Shown piece by piece: positions 32,437-39,691 of a DNA stretch of 64,000 nt (position 1 is its first letter; each line of letters starts with the position of its first letter). Location of the stretch: contig NZ_JAAIYA010000023.1 in the NCBI RefSeq assembly GCF_010894405.1, positions 146,231 to 210,230 of the forward strand, written 5' to 3'. This DNA is from Pyxidicoccus caerfyrddinensis. Its GTDB lineage: Bacteria > Myxococcota > Myxococcia > Myxococcales > Myxococcaceae. The notes under the pieces are model-generated. The model did not search any database, was not told where the DNA came from, and saw only the letters and a program-made list of their open reading frames with translations. Both the position numbers and the translations under genes were made by a program.

Positions 32437-34848
32437 TCAGTCCTCGCCGAGGTAGTCGGGAGGCCAGATGTCCGCGCAACGCTCACGCAGCTCGGTGAGT
32501 GCCGCATCCGCCGTCCAGCCCGTGAGCGCCTCGCGGAATAGCGCATCCACCTTGCGTGCGCGCTCCACGTCGAGGCCTTCGAGCTGGGGAAGGAGGAACA
32601 TCCCCAGCGCTTCAGCGAGCGCGTCACCCGAGGCCGAGCGTCGGCGCATGTAGCGGACGATGTCGAGCGCCACAGCAGGGCCGATGTCGCGGTGCTCAAG
32701 CAACCCCTTGCGCTGGAACAGCCGCGTGAGCCGGCGCACCGCAGCCTCGTCGAGGGGCGAGTCAGGTCCCGGACCGAGTGCGGCGTGGGAAACGAGCCGC
32801 GCGTAGGCCGCATCCTCGGGGAGGCCCAGGTGGACGATGGCGAAGCGACGCTGCACCGCGTACGAAAGGCGGAAGAGCGAGGTCTTGTCCCAGGTGTTCA
32901 TCGTCGCGATGACGCGGAACGTGCGAGACACCCGGTGTGAGCGCTCGCCGTCGAAGCCGATGGACACGCGGCGCCCCGCCTCCAACTCGAACGGAGTATC
33001 GGTTCCCTTGCCCGAGAGCACGGTCATCAGCTCGCCAAATGCCTTGTCCACGTCGGCGCGGTTCAATTCATCCACGAGCAGCCACTGCCAGCTCTCGACA
33101 GCGCGGAGGAAGGCACCCGGCCGGAAGCGCAGGGACTGATCACGCTCCAGCGCATAGCCACCGATGGTCTCGTAGGTCGTCCAGTCCGCGGAGGCGGTTG
33201 CTTCGAAGATGCCGTGGCAGTACCCCTCAGAGCTGGCGGCCCTGGCCAGCGCGTGTGCCAGCTCCGTTTTACCCGTCCCGGGTGGTCCGACGAGCAGCAG
33301 ATGCTTTCCGGAAGAGAGCGCCGCGCAGACGCGGTCCAGCACTCCAGGCGAAAGCTCCAGGGAGCCGAGGTGCGGCTGTACGAGGGCCGTCGTGAGGTCC
33401 AGCCGGTCCGCGAGCCAACCCGCCGGTGCGGCGACGTCGGCCTTGGGAATGGATGCTGACTGCGGGACGTCCTCCACAAGCGGCTCTTGCCGCACATTGC
33501 GCCCGCGGGGTGGCGCCTCCGCGCCAGGTTCCTCTCCCATCACCTCCCGGAACGTCCGATCCTTTTGCTCCGCCTCCTCGAGAATGTCCGCGAGCTGGGC
33601 ATTGAGCTGGGCGGATTCATCGGAATGCCGCTTCAGCGCCTCGATGCCCCGAGCGGTGATCACGTCGCCCTTGGACGTGCGGTCCGTGAGCCCGAGCGAG
33701 AGCAGCCAGTTCCGCCGGAAATTCGTCTGGTTGGCGGACTTCCACTGTACATCGAGCAGCCTTTCGAGCTGCCACTGCACCTCGTCAGTCCGGGTGCCCT
33801 CGCCGACCTCGACGATGACGAGCGTCGCCAGCACGCCCTCGTAGGTCTCGTGGAGCCGGTCGAAGAGGCGCAGCGGATCACCCGAAGCGCGGTATTCCTC
33901 GCCGCTGCTGGTGATGTCGAGTATCCCTCCGCTCTCCGTCGCGAAGCGCAGGTTCGTCAGCAGTCGTCGGTAGCTCACCCGGGCGGATTCACCTGACACC
34001 TCATAGCGCTCCAGGAGATAGCGCTCGAAGTCCTCCACGGTACGGGGCTGGACGGCGAGCCATTCCAGCAGTTCGTCGAGGGTCGCCTTGTACTGGCGTA
34101 CGCCGCCCGGCAGTGGGAAGAGGCCCGCGAACTTCCCGGTGGGTGGAGCTTCCTCAGCCGCTTCGCTGTCATCGACTGCCGAGTCACGGATTCGAAACGG
34201 CATGCTCCCCTCCGAAGCGCCATCGTCCGTGCGCATCAGGAAAGGGAGCTTGAGCAGCGCGAGGTGGACGAGCCGCCGGAAGGCTTCAGCCGGGCTGGGA
34301 CGCACCTCTGCGGTGGGCACCTGAGAGCGGAACACCTCCACGCGGGCCCTGGAGAGCAATGGGAGTCCGGACCTGCCCACCACCGCCTTCAGTGCCGCGT
34401 GGTCTCCCTGCTCAACGTATTCCTTGCGTTTGTAGATGCTGGCGTTCGCGAAGAAGGCACGCTCCTCGCCGTCTTCCGCGTCGAGGAATTGGCTGCACAG
34501 ATTCATCCAGATGAGGTCCCTTGTCCGCTCCACGGGACTGACCCGGAGCGCGACATGGTGTCGATACACGTTGGCGGGCCGTGAGTAGTCCGCCTGGACG
34601 AGGAGCGTTCGCGAACCTTCCTTCCAGGAACACTCGACTTGGACCGCGCCCGGCCAGGGGCCGTCGGTGGAACCTTCCAGTACCTCTTGCCCCTCCGCGT
34701 TCAGCGTCGGGAAGAGCGGAGGAGGCAGGCGCTCGACCTTGATGTCGATGGTCGTGCCCTCGATTTCGAGCCGCAGGTCGGCTGCCGCGTCGACGATACT
34801 GCGTGCCGTGCGCAGCGCGAGGCGGTTGGCGTCTTTTCGAACCGTCAT
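32437..34848 (-). CDS. McrB-like AAA+ ATPase/GTPase with novel N-terminal half
   Basis: An 803-residue motor protein. The C-terminal AAA+ domain has Walker A GPPGTGKT (about residues 522-529), Walker B LLVDELNRADVDKAFGEL with the LNRAD run typical of McrB, and a sensor segment ATMNTWDKTSLFRLS with the McrB-like Asn-Thr-x-Asp. The N-terminal ~480 residues should read the modified or foreign DNA. They include RTPA-like alpha/beta stretches and probable winged-helix segments (around 290-420), but no known 5mC-reader domain that I can identify. With the next gene it forms a type IV-like restriction module bracketed by IS91 relics. Confidence 0.8.
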   Translation of the reverse strand: MTVRKDANRLALRTARSIVDAAADLRLEIEGTTIDIKVERLPPPLFPTLNAEGQEVLEGSTDGPWPGAVQVECSWKEGSRTLLVQADYSRPANVYRHHVALRVSPVERTRDLIWMNLCSQFLDAEDGEERAFFANASIYKRKEYVEQGDHAALKAVVGRSGLPLLSRARVEVFRSQVPTAEVRPSPAEAFRRLVHLALLKLPFLMRTDDGASEGSMPFRIRDSAVDDSEAAEEAPPTGKFAGLFPLPGGVRQYKATLDELLEWLAVQPRTVEDFERYLLERYEVSGESARVSYRRLLTNLRFATESGGILDITSSGEEYRASGDPLRLFDRLHETYEGVLATLVIVEVGEGTRTDEVQWQLERLLDVQWKSANQTNFRRNWLLSLGLTDRTSKGDVITARGIEALKRHSDESAQLNAQLADILEEAEQKDRTFREVMGEEPGAEAPPRGRNVRQEPLVEDVPQSASIPKADVAAPAGWLADRLDLTTALVQPHLGSLELSPGVLDRVCAALSSGKHLLLVGPPGTGKTELAHALARAASSEGYCHGIFEATASADWTTYETIGGYALERDQSLRFRPGAFLRAVESWQWLLVDELNRADVDKAFGELMTVLSGKGTDTPFELEAGRRVSIGFDGERSHRVSRTFRVIATMNTWDKTSLFRLSYAVQRRFAIVHLGLPEDAAYARLVSHAALGPGPDSPLDEAAVRRLTRLFQRKGLLEHRDIGPAVALDIVRYMRRRSASGDALAEALGMFLLPQLEGLDVERARKVDALFREALTGWTADAALTELRERCADIWPPDYLGED

Positions 34849-34904
34849 GAGTGGTCCGGACTACATCGCCGTCGCCATGCCGGACGCAATCCCGAAGAGG
34901 TAGG

Positions 34905-34945
34905 GGCCGGAGAAGAAAAAGAGCCCGGAACCTCTCGGCTCCGAG
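34905..34945 (-). terminator. possible minus-strand terminator
   Basis: On the minus strand GGGCTCGGA pairs, with two G-U wobbles, to TCCGGGCTC and is followed by TTTTTCTTCTCC. It would stop transcripts coming from the right before they enter the McrB-like gene. Confidence 0.4.
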
Positions 34946-34987
34946 CCCTTCACTTCGTAGCTCGAACTCCGGGACTCGGGCCGTGGC

Positions 34988-35140
34988 GGACTTCACCGCC
35001 GCGAGGATCTCCCCCAAGCAGGTGCGAAGCCTGAGCCGGAGGAGGGGAGTGCGACCTTTGCCGCGACGGAGGAGGAGGCGAAGAAGGAGCGCCCGCCCCG
35101 AGTGGATTGGGCCGGGCTGCTCCACAGGAGGAGGGCGAGC
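34988..35140 (+). mobile_element. IS91-family transposase fragment (relic D)
   Basis: About 145 bp from CCCCCAAGCAGGTGCGAAGC onward are almost identical to the first half of relic A (16222-16370). They encode RPPRVDWAGLL of the IS91 transposase C-terminal region. The match breaks off at the junction with the next reading frame, whose 5' end it has replaced. Confidence 0.75.
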
Positions 35141-35655
35141 CGCTGGCGCAGCAGACGGCGCGACTCACGACAGCGACCTCCCAGGGCTGTGACTACTCGG
35201 TGGCGTCGGTCCAGATGTCCGTCTCGCCGCCGCAGTGGAACATCGTGGTGACCCGCACGGGCGGCACGGCCTGCACCCTGACGACGGGCGTCTCACAGGT
35301 GGTGCAGAGCGTCCCGTTGCGCGCGCCGGCCGACGTGGCGATTGTCGGCTCGGACCTGGGACTGGCCGTGGGCCTCGTGATGCGCAATGGCTGGCGCGGC
35401 TCCGCCGCGTACATTTACGCCCTGCGCCACGTGAATCCGACGACGCTGGCCACCGTGCGCAACGCGGACATCTACTGCGACTACATGATGGGAAACATCC
35501 TCACTGGCCTCCTCAGCATCGGCTCGGCCGGCACGAGCGTCAGCGTGTACGGCACGAAGAACGGCAAGATCAACGGCCAGTCGGGCACCCGCTACAACGC
35601 GAGCTTCGCCAACGTCTTCACCAGCACCACGCCGCCGTCCATCTTCGTCTTCTGA
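35140..35655 (+). pseudogene. 5'-truncated gene of unknown function
   Basis: From about 35140 an open frame of 170 codons runs to TGA at 35653-35655. It encodes a Ser/Thr/Val-rich, beta-predicted protein with paired cysteines (SQGCDYS, TACTLT, DIYCDYM), consistent with an exported or surface domain. Its natural start is missing; the upstream DNA is the IS91 relic and the ORF only continues through it by chance. I recognise no family. Confidence 0.5.
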
Positions 35656-35835
35656 CAGCGCCGTTCTCCTGAAGAGACTCCCGCCGCCCCACGGGTTCAT
35701 CCGGGTGGAGGGTGGGACCTGCGGGACGCCCGGCCCCCGCGCGGGCCTGGGCGATGCGAGGCGGGGCCACGCGTGATGCGGGTCTATCCATGTTCGGGGG
35801 ATTGGGGGCGGCCCCGCCTCGCCATGGGCCCGGCG

Positions 35836-36300
35836 CTATTCGTACCAGGTTGGCACGATGCGCCGGATCTCCGGCAGCGCCGCGAGCCGGCAGAGCTCGT
35901 TCCACGCGGTGTCCGTCAGCGAGCCGTGGCGCGAGGTGCAGGCGGCCTCGTTGGTCGGATAGAGGAACAGCGTCTCCGTGGCCGTGTCGCAGCCCACCCG
36001 CCCGCGTGACGCCATGGTCGACACCGATGGGGCGAGCCGCTTCACCTCGGCGTGCGCGGCGGGTGCGTCCTTCGGCATGCAGAACTCGACCGCCCCATCA
36101 TTCTGGCAGCCAGTTTCTCGCGTGAAGGCGAGCTTGTAAGTGGGGCAGCCGGCCGTGCCGCGCGCGGCTGCCGTGTCCGGGGAGGCACCCGGAGCCTCAC
36201 CAGCGGGGATGCTGGTGCGAGACGTGCCTCAGGCCAGCAGCGCGAGCAGCGCCAGGGACGAGACCACCGACTCGCGGGGACGACGCACGATGACCACCAT
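35836..36300 (-). pseudogene. lipoprotein gene with TGA at the lipobox cysteine codon
   Basis: A 154-codon frame starts at the ATG at 36300: MVVIVRRPRESVVSSLALLA, then LLA, then TGA (36229-36231), then GTSRTSIPAG. A lipobox would read LLA-Cys-Gly, so TGA stands where TGC or TGT is expected. The rest is open to the TAA/TGA at 35836-35838 and contains six cysteines (AGCPTY, TGCQND, EFCMPK, VGCDTA, AACTSR, ELCRLA), so it looks like a formerly intact secreted protein. A single C-to-A change would explain it. Selenocysteine readthrough is possible in principle but unlikely at a lipidation site. Confidence 0.6.
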
Positions 36301-36413
36301 CCTTCGAGCGGACGGCCTCCCTCCTACCATGCCCCGCGCGGGCGAGCCCCTGGCGCTCGCTTGTCCTCCGTTGGTGAAAGCACCCTTCACCTCGTCCCAT
36401 CGGGCGGCGGGGG

Positions 36414-36442
36414 TTGACTCGATATAACGATAGCGTTATATC
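36414..36442 (+). promoter_or_regulatory. sigma-70-like promoter with overlapping palindromic operator
   Basis: TTGACT (36414-36419) and TATATC (36437-36442) are spaced by exactly 17 bp. The interval and -10 box form the inverted repeat GATATAACG-ATAG-CGTTATATC (36421-36442), a perfect 9+9 bp operator such as TetR-type repressors use. It is strikingly AT-rich in this GC-rich DNA. No regulator gene follows; the downstream DNA is a hairpin-rich stretch leading to the HigB-like gene. Confidence 0.65.
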
Positions 36443-36866
36443 ATGAAGTGGCGGTCCATTGGGGATTGCCAAATGGTTGTTGGAGCGCATCCCATGGATG
36501 TCGCTACGCGACAACGCGGGAGGTAGCTCTCCTGTTCGTGCCACTCATCCGCGAGCATCGTCACCAACGAACGCTGCTCGCGTATCAGTGGCACCCACAG
36601 GAGGCACCCCTCGTTCGGGAATGCCGCTCTATGAGCTGCGCTTCCGATAGAACAGCGCGGATGCCGCCCAGCAGGCGGCACCCGGCCAGGGTTGCCATCG
36701 TTCTGCGGTGAAGCCCTGTCAACCATCGTGACCGGGAACGTGTGCAACGCTTACCTGCGGCGATCCATCGCTCGTTGGACGATGAATCGCCCCAGGTAAT
36801 CACTGCACACGCTCCCTGTCAGGAGGTCACACCAAGCCATGATCCATCACCTGAAGCGCGTGAGCC
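36443..36866 (+). ncRNA. hairpin-rich leader or non-coding RNA candidate
   Basis: No credible protein is encoded here. Several inverted repeats follow one another. A 20-bp arm pair with two mismatches lies at 36538-36557/36575-36594 and extends to about 28 bp. GCCGCC/GGCGGC lies near 36664-36680. A long hairpin at 36728-36830 has GTGACC outer ends, GTGTGCA/TGCACAC, TTACCTG/CAGGTAA, and an inner stem of 11 of 12 pairs around CTCGTTGGA. The chain lies between the promoter above and the toxin gene. It could be a structured leader, a non-coding RNA or MITE remnants. Confidence 0.4.
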
Positions 36867-37199
36867 ATGAAACCGAGAATCTCCTTTTACGAGACGTCAG
36901 GCGGCGGCCGCCCCGTACGGAAGTACCTCCACGCGCTGGATGAGCAGGAAGCAGCGCCACTGCTGGTCGCCCTCAGGAACATCGAAACCCACGGCTTCAA
37001 GGGAACGACCGTGGTGCGTCGAGTCGTCAAGGGCAAGCTGTGGGAGCTGAAGCTGGGCAGGCACCGCATCTTCTATGTCCTCGCCAAGGGGCCAGAGTTG
37101 GTGCTGCTGCACGCCTGCAAGAAGCAGGGGCGGAGGGCACGCAAGCAGGACGTGGAGGTTGCCAGCGCCCGGATGAAGGAAGTGCTTGAGGTCAAATGA
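36867..37199 (+). CDS. HigB/RelE-type toxin (Gp49-like)
   Basis: A 110-residue protein of the RelE/HigB superfamily (phage Gp49-like). Signature segments are MKPRISFYETSGGGRPVRKY, then GTTVVRRVVKGKLWELKLGRHRIFYV and LLHACKKQGRRARKQDV. Such toxins usually cleave mRNA at the ribosome; the basic C-terminal run fits RNA binding. An XRE-type antitoxin gene follows on the same strand after about 60 bp, giving the toxin-first order typical of higBA. No strong ribosome site is seen before its ATG. Confidence 0.88.
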   Translation: MKPRISFYETSGGGRPVRKYLHALDEQEAAPLLVALRNIETHGFKGTTVVRRVVKGKLWELKLGRHRIFYVLAKGPELVLLHACKKQGRRARKQDVEVASARMKEVLEVK

Positions 37200-37258
37200 G
37201 CAGGTGTCCCGCGGTGCATCGCGCCATGGACGCGGTGCCCTGAGATTGGATGCCATTG

Positions 37259-37573
37259 ATGCCTAGCAAGAAACGAAACCCTCACGTTGGAGGGAGTCTC
37301 CAGGAGTTGATTGAGCAGCGGATGGCGGAAAGCCCGTCCTTCGCAGCGCTCTATGCTGAAGAGTTCAACAAGCAGGCCCTGGCGTGCCAGGTCAGGGAGC
37401 TGAGAGAGAAACGGAAGCTCAGTCAGGCGGAGCTGGCCGAGTGGGTGGGGACGAAGCAGCCCGCCATTGCCCGCCTCGAAAGTGGGCGCGTCATTCCGCG
37501 AATCGACCTTCTACAGAAGATCGCGCAGGCGCTCGGCATGCGGCTTGAGGTTCGCTTCGTGAAGGCTTCTTGA
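37259..37573 (+). CDS. HigA-like XRE antitoxin
   Basis: A 104-residue protein. The N-terminal part (MPSKKRNPHVGGSLQELIEQ) resembles antitoxins paired with Gp49-like toxins. The helix-turn-helix is in LREKRKLSQAELAEWVGTKQ and the following PAIARLESGR. It should neutralise the toxin and repress the operon. The ATG at 37259 fits the family start; an in-frame ATG at 37250 adds three residues. It follows the toxin on the same strand. Confidence 0.88.
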   Translation: MPSKKRNPHVGGSLQELIEQRMAESPSFAALYAEEFNKQALACQVRELREKRKLSQAELAEWVGTKQPAIARLESGRVIPRIDLLQKIAQALGMRLEVRFVKAS

Positions 37574-37714
37574 GTCCGCTGCCGCCGCAAGGTTGACGAT
37601 GACGGTCACGGGGCGTTGTCGTTGCGCGCTGGGGTGCTACCAGGGCACCAGCAACTCGGCAGCCGCAGCTCGGGCAGCGCGGATCAGGCCAGGGTCGGCA
37701 CTCGCGGCGTGACA

Positions 37715-37870
37715 CTTGGCACCAGCTCTCGGGGAAGCCAAGGCGCCAGGCCGTGGGCAAGCCCCGGTGCTCCAGAATCGCCCGCACCCCGGGGGCCCCC
37801 TTCACGTACGCCAAGACCCGCCGCCTCCACTGAGAAGAACGAGCCCCGTGGCGCCAGCAAGGCGTCACGG
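37715..37870 (-). mobile_element. IS91-family transposase fragment, opposite orientation (relic E)
   Basis: The minus strand encodes WRRRVLAYVKGAPGVRAILE followed by HRGLPTAW, the same transposase C-terminal segment as relics A and B but inverted. It lies between the toxin-antitoxin pair and an outer-membrane protein gene. The rest of 37574-37989 shows no gene. Confidence 0.7.
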
Positions 37871-37989
37871 GGTTTTGTATTGCGCGGCCGAGCTCCCGCT
37901 CAGAGGTCGCTGGGGCCCTTGTGCAGAGGCGTGCTTCCCTGGCGGAAGTGCTCGCCGACAGGAGCGGCGTGTCGTGGATGGCGCCGTGG

Positions 37990-39363
37990 CTAGAGCCGCA
38001 GGTACAGGCCGAGCAGACCGCTGAAGTACTGGTCCATGGCGCCGCTGGCGAAGACCGGGGCCCCCTCCTGGGCGTTGGTGGTGAAGGAGTAGCGCCGCAG
38101 CTCCCCGCCCAGCCGCAGGCCCAGCATGCGCGTCAGGGCGAACTCCACCGCCAGCTCGGCATCCAGTCCGGAGCCGCCCAGCTCCGGGAAGAAGCGGTCC
38201 GAGGACAGCTCGCCGCCGCTCAGCACATGCTGGTAGCCCACCCGCGCCGCCACCGCCCACCGCTCCGTGAGCGCCTTGTACAGGCCCAGCTCCACGTGCG
38301 CGAAGCGGTAGTCCACGTCCGGCAGGGCATCCATGCCGGCCTCCGGCGTGAACTCCACCCCGAAGGTGTGGATGCCGTACAACACCCCCGGCGTCACCTC
38401 CAGCCACCGCAGCGGCAGGCGGAAGCGCAGGCCTCCCTCCAGCAACTGCGCGGTGGTGGCGTACTTCCTTCCCTCCGGGTCCAGCGAGGTCAGCCCGATG
38501 GCGCGTGAGCCCCGCACCACCACTCCCAGGTTGCGCACCATCCCATCCGTGAAGTGAGCGAGGGGGAAGTAGCCCACCGCGAGGCTCGCCGCCGCGGCAT
38601 GGTCGAGGCGGTAGTTCGGCAACGAGGCGGAGCGGCCACCCGAGAAGTCGAAGCGGCGGAAGAGGCCCTGCCCGGACAGCAGCACCTCCAGGCGCGGCCC
38701 GTCCGGGGGACGCGGGCTGGCCACCTTCACTTCGGGCTTCACCGGCGCTTCCTCCTTCGCGGTGGGCTCCTTCGCGGCGGGAGCCGGCGGCTTCACCACC
38801 GCCGGACGCGGGGCCTCCGCGACGGGGGCTGGGGGGGCGACCTCTGGCTCCGGCGAAGGGGCCGGAGGAGTGACGGCGGCGGGTGGAGGCGGAGTGCGCC
38901 GCTCCCGGGCCTCCCGCAGGGCATCGCCCAGCCTGCGCTCCAGCTCACGCCGCACCTCGGGAAAGGCGCGGTTGGGGCGGATGCTCCAGCGCTCCTCCGC
39001 CAGGAGGGTGCCGTCCTTGCCGGCGTAGACGCGGACCTCCACGTCCCAGCGCTTCGTCCCCTTCACCGAGGCGGTGAGCAGCGCATCCGCGCCGAGCTTC
39101 TCGGCCAGCGTCTGCCGCTGGTCATCCGTCTTCGGCCCGCCCCGGATGCGCCGCACCTGGGCATCCACCTTCCGTGCGGGCAGCACCTCGCGCCCACGTC
39201 CCTTCTTGCCCAACTCCTGCACCAGCACCTTGCGCAGCGCCTCCGCCTGGAGGCCCTCCGGGCGCAGCACCGCCACCCGGACCTTCTGCTCCTGCGCGGC
39301 CTCGGCCGGGCGTGACAGCACCAGCGCCACCGCCAGCAACATCCACCCCAAGGCGCGGCTCAC
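37990..39363 (-). CDS. exported protein with Pro/Ala linker and outer-membrane barrel-like C-terminus
   Basis: A 457-residue protein. A signal peptide (MLLAVALVLSRPAEA after VSRALGW) leads to an alpha/beta domain of about 120 residues with KVRVAVLRPEGLQAEALRKV and KLGADALLTASVKG, recalling TolB-N-like or curli-related domains. A Pro/Ala/Lys-rich linker follows, then a ~240-residue beta-rich region ending GLLGLYLRL, as outer-membrane barrels do. The GTG at 39363 was chosen for its GGAGG site 7 bp upstream; the longer ORF reads into an IS3 relic. It may link periplasm and outer membrane; function unknown. Confidence 0.7.
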   Translation of the reverse strand: MSRALGWMLLAVALVLSRPAEAAQEQKVRVAVLRPEGLQAEALRKVLVQELGKKGRGREVLPARKVDAQVRRIRGGPKTDDQRQTLAEKLGADALLTASVKGTKRWDVEVRVYAGKDGTLLAEERWSIRPNRAFPEVRRELERRLGDALREARERRTPPPPAAVTPPAPSPEPEVAPPAPVAEAPRPAVVKPPAPAAKEPTAKEEAPVKPEVKVASPRPPDGPRLEVLLSGQGLFRRFDFSGGRSASLPNYRLDHAAAASLAVGYFPLAHFTDGMVRNLGVVVRGSRAIGLTSLDPEGRKYATTAQLLEGGLRFRLPLRWLEVTPGVLYGIHTFGVEFTPEAGMDALPDVDYRFAHVELGLYKALTERWAVAARVGYQHVLSGGELSSDRFFPELGGSGLDAELAVEFALTRMLGLRLGGELRRYSFTTNAQEGAPVFASGAMDQYFSGLLGLYLRL

Positions 39364-39479
39364 AGGGCCACCTCCTGGGAGCAGACAGGCTGGGGCGCGA
39401 CGGGGAGGACACGGACGAAAGAGCAGGGACGCATGAGTGCTCGGCTTGCAGTGGCGAGAGCTGGGAGTGCTCCGCTCTC

Positions 39480-39600
39480 GTGGACAGGTTGACGATGCCG
39501 CTGCCCTTTCGAACCCGGCCGGCGCAGCGTAGCCGATTGCCGAGTGCATGCGCTGCTGGTTGTAGAAGACCTCTTCGCCCGATGCTCTTCGTCAGCTACG
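39480..39600 (-). mobile_element. IS3-family transposase C-terminal fragment
   Basis: The minus strand encodes EEVFYNQQRMHSAIGYAAPA and GFERA, the end of the integrase-core domain of IS3-type transposases (typically YN-x-R-x-HSALGY-x-x-P-x-x-F). Only about 30 residues remain. It lies between the exported protein gene and the TIR-STAND gene, which are divergently transcribed. Confidence 0.75.
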
Positions 39601-39691
39601 ACCTTTCCAGGGCGCATGGTGGTGCGGCAGGAGACATGGCTCCTGGCCCCTTTGACGAAGCACGCTGAAGGCGGATATCCCACGCCATCCC

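Noticed and set aside
36443..36526. Short protein MKWRSIGDC... directly after the promoter
   Set aside because: The ATG touches the -10 box, so it would lie at or before the transcription start. It is only 27 codons and has no ribosome site.
36728..36830. Integron attC site
   Set aside because: The long imperfect hairpin is suggestive, but the required RYYYAAC and GTTRRRY core boxes are not at its ends, and no integron integrase is seen.
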